Source of the DNA: JABFXC01 sp045804265
GTDB taxonomy: Bacteria; Gemmatimonadota; Gemmatimonadetes; Gemmatimonadales; Gemmatimonadaceae
DNA length: 6,491 nucleotides
NCBI GenBank assembly: GCA_045804265.1
Contig: JBJMNK010000093.1
Location: 1 to 6,491, forward strand
Direction: 5' to 3'
In this document: positions 1-5,853 of the stretch, piece by piece
How positions within the stretch are numbered: the first letter of the stretch is position 1
How the letters are laid out: each line of letters starts with the position of its first letter
Position numbers and translations under genes: made by a program
Notes under the pieces: model-generated
What the model was told of the DNA's origin: nothing
Databases searched by the model: none
The model's input: the letters and a program-made list of their open reading frames with translations, nothing else

Positions 1-24
1 CCCCCCCCCCCCGCGGCGGGGGGC
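1..24. repeat. C12 homopolymer followed by a G+C hairpin ahead of the susD-like gene
   Basis: The window opens with twelve consecutive C residues (1-12). GCGGC (13-17) and six G residues (18-23) follow, so C7-12 can pair with G18-23 around a 5-base loop. The structure ends just before the GAGG ribosome-binding site of the first gene. Seen directly: the tract and its self-complementarity. Inferred: it lies in the gap between an upstream gene, probably a SusC-type receptor, and the susD-like gene. It could tune translation or be a terminator-like stem without a T tract. Because it sits at the window edge, the true length of the C tract is unknown, and such tracts are prone to sequencing error. 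Confidence 0.55.
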
Positions 25-28
25 GAGG
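25..28 (+). promoter_or_regulatory. Ribosome binding site of the susD-like gene
   Basis: GAGG lies 4 bases before the first ATG (33) and 7 before the second (36) of a tandem ATGATG. The longer spacing is the more usual one. The second ATG also gives a protein starting MRFR, like the DUF4397 lipoprotein downstream. Both points favour the start at 36. Confidence 0.5.
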
Positions 29-35
29 ATAAATG

Positions 36-1712
36 ATGCGATTCAGGGAAATCATCACCGCGGTGCTGGTGGTCGGGGTGGTTGCCGGCTGCAAGGACGT
101 GGTGGCCATCGATAACGAGAACAACCCCGACCGGGCACGCACGCTGAACCGCCCGTCGGACGTCGAGGCGGTCGGCTCGAGCCAGTTCCAGCAGGTGATC
201 AGCGCGACGATCGGCAACATCGCCCGCGTCAACACCGGCATGCTCACGGCCGCGTTCGAGAACGCCTCGGCGCTGGCGAACAACGGGCTCGGCCCCCGGA
301 GCGCGATCACGCGCGGCTCGATCGGTAACGGTCGCGGCAACGCCTACGCGTCCGAGAACTTCAACACCTACCAGATCCTCTCGTTCGCCGCGCGCGCCGA
401 ATCGGACGTGCTCGTGCGGGCGAAGACGACGGGCTTCACGTTAGGCACCACCGCCGGCGACGAGCAGCGGCTGCGGGCGTTCGCGCATTTCGTCCACGGC
501 GTCGCGATCGGCTACATGGCGATGACCTACGACTCGGTCGGCGTCCCGCGCCCCGAGGACGTGACGACGCAGGTGCAGCCGCTCGAGCCGTACACATCCG
601 CGGCGACGTACGCGCTCACCGAGCTCGACTCAGCGCAGGCGTACGCGGCGATGACCGGGACGACGGCGCTGCCGACGAACTGGCTGACCGGCCCCGGTGG
701 CGCGACGGTCAGCGCGGCACGGTTCGGCCAGGTGATCCACTCGTACAAGGCGCTGATTCGCGCCGAAGTCGCGCGGACACCGACCGAGCGCGCCGCGGTG
801 GACTGGGCCAAGGTGATCGCCGACGCGACCGCGGGGATCACGTCCGACCTCGTCATTCGCATGAACCCGTCGCAGGGGTGGAATTACGACTGGCTCGATA
901 CCGGGCTGCATTTCCGCGACGCGAACTGGCATCAGATGACCTACTACGTCATCGGGATGGCCGATTCGTCGGGCGCATACGACGCCTGGCTGGCTGCCAA
1001 TCGCGATGACCGGACGCCGTTCCTCATCCAGACGCGTGACCTCCGCTTCCCGCAGGGTGCGACACGCGTCGCGCAGATCGGCGCCGATTCGACGAACGCA
1101 CCGCTGAAGCGTGCGGGCCAGTACCTGCGGAATCGCCCGCCGGGGCAGGATCAGGCGGCGGTCGGCTGGCGGGCGTCGTTCTACGACCATTACCGCTTCC
1201 GCACTTTCGCGGACACCAAGGCGACTGGCGGCGCCGACCTTCCGTTCTTCCCGGTGGCGGCGAACGACATGCTCGCCGCCGAGGGATACATCCGCACCGG
1301 TGACATCGCGAGGGCGGCTGCACTGATCGACAAGACGCGGGTGCCTAACGGCCTGCCGGCGCTGGTCGGTGCGGTGACGACGGCGACGCAGCCGGTGCCT
1401 GGTGGCTCGGCCTGCGTGCCGCGCGTCCCGGCCGCGCCGAACTTCACGAGCACCACCTGCGGCACGATCATGGAAGCGATGAAGTGGGAGAAGCGGATGG
1501 AGACCGCGTACACGACATACGGCGCGTGGTACTTCGATTCGCGTGGCTGGGGTGACCTCCCGGAAGGCACGCCGACAGAGTGGCCCGTGCCGTATCAGGA
1601 GCTCGATGCGCGAGTGAAGCCGATCTATGACCTTGGTGGTGTCGGCAATCCAGGCGGCGCTGGAGTCAGCACGTACGGATTCGGCAGCACCGTGAACGGA
1701 AAGAATCTCTGA
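36..1712 (+). CDS. SusD/RagB-like outer-membrane nutrient-uptake lipoprotein
   Basis: About 558 residues, in the size range of SusD-family proteins. In that family, the surface lipoprotein caps a TonB-dependent SusC-type channel and captures glycans, peptides or other nutrients. The N terminus is a lipoprotein signal (MRFR, then a hydrophobic stretch) ending in lipobox V-A-G-C with Cys19 as the lipidated residue. The body is rich in Ala and Tyr and probably helical (TPR-like in this family). The C-terminal part has the family's typical pattern: an E-K-R-M-E segment near residues 485-490, then Tyr-Phe-Asp-Ser-Arg-Gly-Trp-Gly, then W-P-V-P-Y-Q-E-L near 516-523. Cys460 and Cys475 flank a Pro/Ala-rich loop and could form a disulfide outside the cell. 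The substrate cannot be read from sequence. ATG 33 is an alternative start one codon earlier. The next lipoprotein gene begins 25 bases after the stop, so co-transcription is likely. The assignment rests on pattern recognition, not a search. Confidence 0.85.
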   Translation: MRFREIITAVLVVGVVAGCKDVVAIDNENNPDRARTLNRPSDVEAVGSSQFQQVISATIGNIARVNTGMLTAAFENASALANNGLGPRSAITRGSIGNGRGNAYASENFNTYQILSFAARAESDVLVRAKTTGFTLGTTAGDEQRLRAFAHFVHGVAIGYMAMTYDSVGVPRPEDVTTQVQPLEPYTSAATYALTELDSAQAYAAMTGTTALPTNWLTGPGGATVSAARFGQVIHSYKALIRAEVARTPTERAAVDWAKVIADATAGITSDLVIRMNPSQGWNYDWLDTGLHFRDANWHQMTYYVIGMADSSGAYDAWLAANRDDRTPFLIQTRDLRFPQGATRVAQIGADSTNAPLKRAGQYLRNRPPGQDQAAVGWRASFYDHYRFRTFADTKATGGADLPFFPVAANDMLAAEGYIRTGDIARAAALIDKTRVPNGLPALVGAVTTATQPVPGGSACVPRVPAAPNFTSTTCGTIMEAMKWEKRMETAYTTYGAWYFDSRGWGDLPEGTPTEWPVPYQELDARVKPIYDLGGVGNPGGAGVSTYGFGSTVNGKNL

Positions 1713-1728
1713 CGGCCAGCGGTCACTC

Positions 1729-1732
1729 GAGG
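1729..1732 (+). promoter_or_regulatory. Ribosome binding site deciding the start of the small lipoprotein
   Basis: GAGG is followed by another tandem ATGATG. Two bases separate it from ATG 1735 and five from ATG 1738, so 1738 is the better-spaced start. A GTG at 1759 is in frame but has no comparable site. Confidence 0.45.
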
Positions 1733-1737
1733 CAATG

Positions 1738-2241
1738 ATGGCCACTGGCGAACGCGGGGTGAACCGTCGGGTGCGGGCGCGGCAGCTGCGCGCCGCACTC
1801 GCGGGCGCGCTGCTCCTTCCGACGTTTACCGGCTGCTACACCTACCGGCCGATCTGGACCGGAGAGCCGGCGCCGGGCAGCGTGATCACGTTCGGACTGA
1901 CCGATCGTGGGCGCGTCGCGCTCGCCGACCGTCTCGGCCCGGGCGCACGCAACGTCACGGGGCTGCTGAAGAGCGCCACCGACTCGGTATATGTCATCAG
2001 CGTGAGCAAGGTGACGTACATCGAGGGCGATCGCGTCGCGAAATGGAGCGGCGAGCAGGTAGACGTCTCCAGGAACGACATCAGTGGCGTCGCCGAGCGC
2101 CAGATCTCGAAGTCGAGGAGCTGGCTCGCGGCGGGGATCGTGGCGGGTGGGCTGGCACTGGCTACCGCGATCGTGATCAAGGGAACAGCAGGACCTGATC
2201 CATCAACGAAACCGACGGGCGGTGGTCCGCAGCCGCAGTGA
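1738..2241 (+). CDS. Unrecognised small lipoprotein with a C-terminal hydrophobic helix
   Basis: About 167 residues; I do not recognise a named family. An Arg-rich N terminus precedes a hydrophobic stretch ending in P-T-F-T-G-C, a plausible but non-classical lipobox with lipidation at Cys33, followed by Y-T-Y-R-P. The middle (about residues 45-115) alternates short polar and beta-prone segments, including L-T-D-R-G-R-V-A-L-A-D and W-S-G-E-Q-V-D-V. A strongly hydrophobic Ala/Gly/Ile/Val segment at about 128-147 looks like a membrane helix. The tail is short and rich in Pro, Gly and Gln. Having both a lipid anchor and a C-terminal helix is unusual: either the helix spans the membrane or it packs against a partner. 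Its position between the SusD-like and DUF4397 genes suggests an accessory envelope protein of the uptake locus, but that is guilt by association only. Confidence 0.7.
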   Translation: MATGERGVNRRVRARQLRAALAGALLLPTFTGCYTYRPIWTGEPAPGSVITFGLTDRGRVALADRLGPGARNVTGLLKSATDSVYVISVSKVTYIEGDRVAKWSGEQVDVSRNDISGVAERQISKSRSWLAAGIVAGGLALATAIVIKGTAGPDPSTKPTGGGPQPQ

Positions 2242-2276
2242 ACGCGGCGGGGCCGTTAGGCGCGGCCCCCGGACCA
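2223..2276 (+). other. Nested inverted repeats at the end of the small lipoprotein gene
   Basis: An outer pair of 7-base arms, TGGTCCG (2223-2229, still inside the gene) and CGGACCA (2270-2276), encloses an inner perfect stem, GGGGCCG (2249-2255) with CGGCCCC (2263-2269). The inner loop is TTAGGCG. The two 3' arms are contiguous; a 19-base bulge separates the 5' arms. The inner stem's last bases and loop contain one copy of the CGTTAGGC octamer (2254-2261). There is no T tract, so this is not a classical intrinsic terminator. It could pause RNA polymerase, protect the 3' end of the upstream message or lower expression of the next gene. Confidence 0.55.
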
Positions 2277-2312
2277 TCATACCAGCAGTCTCCTGAACTT
2301 CTCGAACTCTCC

Positions 2313-2316
2313 GGAG
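2313..2316 (+). promoter_or_regulatory. Ribosome binding site of the DUF4397 lipoprotein
   Basis: GGAG sits 8 bases before ATG 2325. The reading frame is open back to ATG 2238, but that earlier start overlaps the previous gene and would bury the signal peptide 29 residues inside the protein. The 2325 start is therefore preferred. Confidence 0.65.
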
Positions 2317-2324
2317 CAGCATTC

Positions 2325-3206
2325 ATGCGATTCAGACTGATCGGAGCGCTCGCCCTGACGTCGGTGGGGGTGATCGCCTGCAAGAACGACAGCGGGGTGA
2401 CGAACCCCGTCGACATCATGCCGGCTGCGTTGATCCGTTTCGTCAACGCCGGTGTCGACACCGGTACCGTGGACTTCCGCTTCATCGACAAGGTCGAGAA
2501 CCTCCCGACGTTCCTCGGCGTCGCCGTTCGCGGCACCAGCGGCGGCTATCAGCGCGTATCACCGGGCGCGCGGCCAGTGCGCATCTTCGTGAACTCGACG
2601 AACCCCGTCGAGGCGCAGAAGCGGCTGATCGACACCACCATCACCCTCGCGGCCGACTCGCGGTACACGCTGGTCTATGCCGGCGCGGCCCGTGGCAACG
2701 CTGATCGCCTGGTCGTGCTGACGGATCCCTTCGCGTTTCCGACGCCGCCCGCCGGGCAGATCGCGGTGCGCACGCTGAACCTCAACGGAGCGCTCGGCGC
2801 CGCGGACGTCCGCTTCGCGCCGACCGACACGGTGAAGACCACGCCTGCGAGTGCGCGCAACGTGTACGCGCCGCTGGCGACGATGATCGCGAACACGCCG
2901 TACCTCACCTACAGCGGGTATGTGAACATCCCCGTGCTGGCGACCGCATCGCCGAAGGACAGCCTGTACCAGTTCCAGGTCTTTCCCGCCGGGTCGGGGA
3001 CGCTCGCGTACAGCGTCACATCGACGCAGCGCGGCACGCTGCCCCCGTCGGGCGCGTCGTACGGCCCGCAGCCCGGGGTGCAGATTCCCGGGTCGGTGTT
3101 GACCGCCATCCTCTTCCCGGCGACGACCGCCGGATCACCGGCCCGGACCACGGCCAACGCGAATCCCGGCGTGATCGTCATCCCGGACAAGGTGCTGAAC
3201 CCATGA
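2325..3206 (+). CDS. DUF4397-domain lipoprotein
   Basis: 293 residues. The signal peptide starts M-R-F-R and ends in lipobox V-I-A-C, with Cys19 lipidated. The segment at about residues 34-120 matches the DUF4397 pattern: A-L-I-R-F-V-N-A-G near the start, a G-Y-Q-R-V-S-P-G-A-R-P-V turn, and an L-A-A-D-S-R-Y-T-L-V-Y-A-G end. A second, more diverged copy appears at about 145-235, starting Q-I-A-V-R-T-L-N-L-N-G and containing a Y-Q-F-Q-V-F-P-A-G segment. The C-terminal part (about 250-293) begins G-S-V-L-T-A-I-L-F-P and ends in a Val/Ile-rich strand. DUF4397 domains are predicted beta-sandwich modules of extracellular proteins with no established biochemical function. Its place after two lipoprotein genes suggests an envelope protein of the same uptake locus. 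An 83-base structured gap separates it from the previous gene. Confidence 0.82.
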   Translation: MRFRLIGALALTSVGVIACKNDSGVTNPVDIMPAALIRFVNAGVDTGTVDFRFIDKVENLPTFLGVAVRGTSGGYQRVSPGARPVRIFVNSTNPVEAQKRLIDTTITLAADSRYTLVYAGAARGNADRLVVLTDPFAFPTPPAGQIAVRTLNLNGALGAADVRFAPTDTVKTTPASARNVYAPLATMIANTPYLTYSGYVNIPVLATASPKDSLYQFQVFPAGSGTLAYSVTSTQRGTLPPSGASYGPQPGVQIPGSVLTAILFPATTAGSPARTTANANPGVIVIPDKVLNP

Positions 3207-3229
3207 CCGCTGCCTAACGGCGTAGCGGT
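3206..3229 (+). other. Hairpin A immediately after the DUF4397 stop codon
   Basis: ACCGCT (3206-3211) pairs with AGCGGT (3224-3229). Inside, GCC (3212-3214) pairs with GGC (3219-3221) around loop TAAC, leaving GT (3222-3223) bulged. The apical part is a reverse-strand copy of the CGTTAGGC octamer (3212-3219). The outer 3' arm overlaps the 5' arm of hairpin B, so the two cannot form together. Confidence 0.5.
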
Positions 3230-3261
3230 GCCGTTCGCGACATGCCCCGGAACGGCACCGC
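3225..3261 (+). other. Hairpin B: 12-bp perfect inverted repeat
   Basis: GCGGTGCCGTTC (3225-3236) and GAACGGCACCGC (3250-3261) are exact reverse complements around a 13-base loop. No T run follows, so it is not a canonical intrinsic terminator. It lies just upstream of the TTGACA box at 3271. It could act as an RNA stem ending the lipoprotein operon, or as a DNA palindrome bound by a regulator of the purA promoter. The sequence cannot separate these. Confidence 0.55.
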
Positions 3262-3270
3262 CGGCATCGG

Positions 3271-3298
3271 TTGACATAACCCTCGCCAGCTCTACATT
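3271..3298 (+). promoter_or_regulatory. Probable sigma70-type promoter for purA-ypdA
   Basis: A perfect TTGACA -35 hexamer (3271-3276) is followed after 16 bases by TACATT (3293-3298), four of six matches to the -10 consensus. The predicted start of transcription is near 3304-3306, about 100 bases before purA. No better promoter is visible between the terminator at 3301-3335 and the purA start, so this is the best candidate for the operon. Confidence 0.55.
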
Positions 3299-3300
3299 TC

Positions 3301-3335
3301 AACAACGCCCCGCCAAACCGGGGCGTTTGTTTTTT
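3301..3335 (+). terminator. Strong intrinsic terminator
   Basis: AACGCCCCG (3304-3312) pairs perfectly with CGGGGCGTT (3319-3327) around loop CCAAAC. Bulging T3328 extends the stem by three more pairs, AAC (3301-3303) with GTT (3329-3331). The T-rich run TTTGTTTTTT (3326-3335) follows on the + strand, while the opposite strand lacks one, so termination is rightward. It would stop transcripts from the lipoprotein operon. Oddly, it also begins at the predicted start of the TTGACA promoter, so purA transcripts would carry it at their very 5' end. Confidence 0.85.
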
Positions 3336-3395
3336 CGGGCGTTCGATCACCGCGGCACATCGGCCATGCACCGCATTCCAGCGGCGCGCGGCTCT

Positions 3396-3399
3396 GGAG
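3396..3399 (+). promoter_or_regulatory. Ribosome binding site of purA
   Basis: GGAG ends 4 bases before ATG 3404. The start is also supported because the protein reaches the conserved GxQWGDEGKGK loop after only about a dozen residues, as in other PurA proteins. Confidence 0.6.
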
Positions 3400-3403
3400 A
3401 CAA

Positions 3404-4696
3404 ATGTTCGATAGCGACAACCGCACCGTCGTCGTCGTCGGCGCGCAGTGGGGCGACGAGGGGAAGGGCAAGCTCGTCGACGTGATGGCGGAGCGCGCCG
3501 ACTGGGTCGTGCGCTACCAGGGCGGCGCCAACGCGGGCCACACGGTCCACATCGGCGAGAAGAGCTTCGTGCTCCACCAGATCCCAAGCGGCATGCTGCA
3601 TCCCGGCGTGCGCTGCGCGATCGGCAACGGTGTGGTGCTCGACCCTGACACGCTCGCCGTCGAGATCGACGAGCTGGTCGAGGATGGCATCGACGTCGAG
3701 GGCCGCCTCTACGTGAGCGACCGGGCGCATCTCGTCCTCCCCTACCACAAGCTGCTCGACAGCGAGAGCTCGGCGAGCAAGGCGATCGGGACGACCGGCC
3801 GCGGGATCGGTCCCGCGTACGAGGACAAGGCAGCGCGGCGCGGCGTGCGCGTGCTCGACCTGCGGCATCCGGAGCGCGTGCGACAGCTCGTCGAGCGCGG
3901 GGTGGAGCACGCGAACGCGCGGCTGGCCCACGCCGGCGGCAAGAAGCGCGTCGACGTCGAGGAGACGCTCGAGCTGCTCGCCCGACTCGCGCCGCGGCTG
4001 CTCGGGCTCGCCGAAGACGTGGGGCTGATGGTGTATCGCGCGCAGAAGCAGGGCGCGGCGATTCTGCTCGAGGGCGCGCAGGGATCACTGCTCGACGTCG
4101 ATCACGGGACGTACCCGTTCGTCACGTCGAGCAACACGACGTCGGGGGGCGCGGCCGTCGGCGCGGGGATCGCGCCGATGTCGATCGACGCGGTGCTCGG
4201 CGTGGTGAAGGCGTACACGACGCGCGTCGGCAACGGCCCGCTGCCGACCGAGATGGAGGGAGCGTTAGGCGAGGAGGTCCGGCGGCTCGGCAACGAATTC
4301 GGCGCGACCACCGGCCGGCCGCGCCGCTGCGGCTGGTTCGACGCCGTGGTCGTGCGCTACGCGGCGCGGGTGAACGGCCTGACCGGGCTGGCCGTCACCA
4401 AGCTGGACGTGCTCGACACGCTCGACGAGCTGGCGATCTGCACCGGCTATGACGTCGACGGCGAGCTGCACACCGAATTCCCCGGCGACATCGCCGCGCT
4501 CGAGAAGCTGGTCCCGCGCTACGAGTGGATGCCCGGCTGGAAGACGCCGACGCACGAGGCGCGAACGTTAGGCGCGCTGCCGGCGGCGGCTCGTGCGTAT
4601 CTCGACCGGATCGAGGAGCTGTGCGAGACGCCGATCACCTACGTCAGCGTCGGGACGCGGCGCGACCAGATCATCGGCCTGCACGAGCACGTCTGA
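3404..4696 (+). CDS. purA: Adenylosuccinate synthetase
   Basis: 430 residues, the normal length for PurA. The enzyme joins aspartate to IMP using GTP to make adenylosuccinate, the first committed step from IMP to AMP, in the cytoplasm. The family motifs are present in order: G-A-Q-W-G-D-E-G-K-G-K at 13-23 with catalytic Asp18; N-A-G-H-T at 43-47 with catalytic His46; G-T-T-G-R-G-I-G-P-A-Y at 129-139 (IMP binding); G-A-Q-G at 224-227; T-T-R-V-G-N-G-P-L-P-T-E at 272-283; T-T-G-R-P-R-R-C-G-W-F-D at 302-313; the guanine-recognising T-K-L-D at 332-335; and S-V-G-T-R-R-D-Q-I at 415-423. No key residue is missing. Two in-frame TTA codons occur, both inside CGTTAGGC octamers. The gene follows a TTGACA promoter and terminator hairpin and is followed 7 bases later by ypdA, so an operon is likely. 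Confidence 0.98.
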   Translation: MFDSDNRTVVVVGAQWGDEGKGKLVDVMAERADWVVRYQGGANAGHTVHIGEKSFVLHQIPSGMLHPGVRCAIGNGVVLDPDTLAVEIDELVEDGIDVEGRLYVSDRAHLVLPYHKLLDSESSASKAIGTTGRGIGPAYEDKAARRGVRVLDLRHPERVRQLVERGVEHANARLAHAGGKKRVDVEETLELLARLAPRLLGLAEDVGLMVYRAQKQGAAILLEGAQGSLLDVDHGTYPFVTSSNTTSGGAAVGAGIAPMSIDAVLGVVKAYTTRVGNGPLPTEMEGALGEEVRRLGNEFGATTGRPRRCGWFDAVVVRYAARVNGLTGLAVTKLDVLDTLDELAICTGYDVDGELHTEFPGDIAALEKLVPRYEWMPGWKTPTHEARTLGALPAAARAYLDRIEELCETPITYVSVGTRRDQIIGLHEHV

Positions 4697-4703
4697 GCGC
4701 GCG

Positions 4704-5696
4704 ATGCCGGAGATGATCGACCTCGCTGTCATCGGTGCCGGTCCGTGCGGGCTGGCCGCCGGGATCGCGGCGGCCAAAGCGGGCCTGTCATCGATCATCT
4801 TCGACCGCTCGTGTGTCGTCAGCGGGATCGCCGGCTACCCGACGTACATGACGTTCTTCTCGACGGCCGAACGGCTGTCGATCGGCGACGTGCCCTTCGT
4901 GGTGGCCAGCGACAAGCCGACGCGGCGCGACGCCCTCGCCTACTATCGCGCGCTGGTTCGGCACTTCGACCTCGACGTGCGGCAGTACGAGCCGGTCGAG
5001 CGAATCCAGCGCAGCGCCGCGACGGACGCTCCGTTCGTCGTGCATTCGCGCTCGCAGGCGGGTGAGCCGCGCGCGACGCGCGCGGCGGCGGTCGTGATCG
5101 CGACCGGCTACTTCGGCAGGCCGAATCGGCTCGACGTCCCGGGCGAGGATCTGCCGCACGTCACGCATCGATTTCGCGAAGGGCACGATGACTTCGATCG
5201 CGACGTCGTGGTCGTCGGTGGCGGCAACTCCGCCGTCGAGGCGACGATGGAGCTGTACCGCGCTGGTGCACGCGTGACGATGGTCCACTTCGGCCCGACG
5301 TTCGACCGGAACATCAAGCCGTGGGTCCTGCCTGACGTCACCGCACGCGTCGCCGAGGGCAGCATTCACGCGCAGTGGGACGCGCGCGTCGTCGCGGTCG
5401 AGCCGCACCATGTGATCGTGAGCGGGCCGTTCGGCGAGCGGCGCATCCCCGCCGAGCGTGTGTACACGATGATCGGCTACATGCCCGAGACCGCGCTGCT
5501 CGAGCAGCTGGGTGTCCCGCTCGACCCGGTGACCGGCATCCCGACGCATGATCCCGCGACGATGGAAACCTCGGTCCCGGGGGTGTTCATCGCCGGTGTC
5601 CTCGCGTCGGGGTTCGATGCGAACAAGACCTTCATCGAGAACGGCCGGGGGCACGGAGAGTTGATCGTGGCGAGACTGGCTATGACACGGCGGTGA
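4704..5696 (+). CDS. ypdA: YpdA-family bacillithiol disulfide reductase (FAD/NADPH)
   Basis: 330 residues, like the YpdA (Bdr) family. These flavoproteins are reported to use NADPH to reduce oxidised bacillithiol, a low-molecular-weight thiol. The FAD-binding loop G-A-G-P-C-G is at 11-16; Cys15 matches the conserved active-site Cys14 of Staphylococcus aureus YpdA. A strongly diagnostic segment, Y-P-T-Y-M-T-F-F-S-T at 45-54 then G-D-V-P-F at 61-65 and K-P-T-R at 71-74, separates it from ordinary thioredoxin reductases, and the thioredoxin-reductase CxxC pair is absent. A second nucleotide-binding loop, G-G-G-N-S-A, is at 172-177, and G-V-F-I-A-G near 293-298 is the second FAD contact. The start at 4704 lies 7 bases after purA and has only a weak ribosome-binding site, suggesting translational coupling. 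The last codons are duplicated just past the stop. Whether the host makes bacillithiol (bshA/B/C) cannot be seen here. Confidence 0.9.
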   Translation: MPEMIDLAVIGAGPCGLAAGIAAAKAGLSSIIFDRSCVVSGIAGYPTYMTFFSTAERLSIGDVPFVVASDKPTRRDALAYYRALVRHFDLDVRQYEPVERIQRSAATDAPFVVHSRSQAGEPRATRAAAVVIATGYFGRPNRLDVPGEDLPHVTHRFREGHDDFDRDVVVVGGGNSAVEATMELYRAGARVTMVHFGPTFDRNIKPWVLPDVTARVAEGSIHAQWDARVVAVEPHHVIVSGPFGERRIPAERVYTMIGYMPETALLEQLGVPLDPVTGIPTHDPATMETSVPGVFIAGVLASGFDANKTFIENGRGHGELIVARLAMTRR

Positions 5697-5729
5697 GATC
5701 GTCGTGGCGAGACTGGCTATGACACGGCG
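5665..5729. repeat. Tandem partial duplication spanning the ypdA stop codon (period 37)
   Basis: A 28-base segment is repeated exactly at 5665-5692 and 5702-5729. The first copy encodes the last residues of YpdA (V-A-R-L-A-M-T-R-R); the second lies after the stop. The period, 37, is not a multiple of three. If one copy is collapsed, the frame reads on past the present stop to TGA at 5761-5763, adding about ten residues. This suggests a recent duplication created the current stop, although the reverse history is possible. Confidence 0.85.
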
Positions 5730-5731
5730 AC

Positions 5732-5779
5732 GAGAGATGAGAGAGGCTCCGATAGAGAGATGAGAGAGGAGAGAGAGGG
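5732..5779. repeat. GA-rich purine tract with a 15-base direct repeat
   Basis: GAGAGATGAGAGAGG occurs at 5732-5746 and again at 5755-5769 (period 23). Bases 5762-5779 are all purines and include the mirror repeat GAGAGAG-GAGAGAG (5762-5775). No gene is credible here. Such tracts can slip during replication and can adopt unusual DNA structures. Confidence 0.75.
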
Positions 5780-5780
5780 T

Positions 5781-5817
5781 AGTGACGAGTGACGAGTGAC
5801 GAGTGACGAGTGACGAG
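5781..5817. repeat. Heptanucleotide tandem repeat, five copies of AGTGACG
   Basis: Five perfect copies of the 7-base unit AGTGACG run from 5781 to 5815, with the first two bases of a sixth at 5816-5817. It sits between ypdA and the glycyl-tRNA synthetase gene, about 65 bases before the latter. It looks like a variable-number tandem repeat; copy number may differ between strains. Confidence 0.9.
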
Positions 5818-5841
5818 AGCGACGGCGCATGGCGGTTGTTG

Positions 5842-5853
5842 TAGACTTATAGC
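5842..5853 (+). promoter_or_regulatory. Possible -10 region for the glycyl-tRNA synthetase gene
   Basis: This is the only AT-rich patch in the gap. It contains TAGACT (5842-5847) and TATAGC (5848-5853), each four of six to the -10 consensus. No good -35 box lies at the right distance (the 7-bp repeat is just upstream), so the call is weak. Confidence 0.25.

Noticed and set aside
630..1745. Long open frame on the - strand opposite the susD-like gene
   Set aside because: The product is a low-complexity Arg/His/Val-rich chain with no motif. It is the expected by-product of GC-rich codon bias in the clearly coding + strand.
3366..3485. Possible upstream open frame starting at ATG 3366 and overlapping the purA start
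   Set aside because: It has no ribosome-binding site and its composition is that of an out-of-frame reading of purA.
3135..4088. 317-codon open frame on the - strand opposite the purA 5' half
   Set aside because: An extremely Arg/Ala/Pro-rich translation, antisense to the well-supported purA and crossing the terminator and promoter region.
4788..5654. 288-codon open frame on the - strand opposite ypdA
   Set aside because: Arg/Asp/His-rich with no recognisable domain; antisense to a gene with intact family motifs.
5665..5817. CRISPR array or insertion-sequence remnant in the gap after ypdA
   Set aside because: Only two copies of the 28-base repeat occur, the intervening 9 bases are too short to be a spacer, and there are no terminal inverted repeats or transposase fragments.
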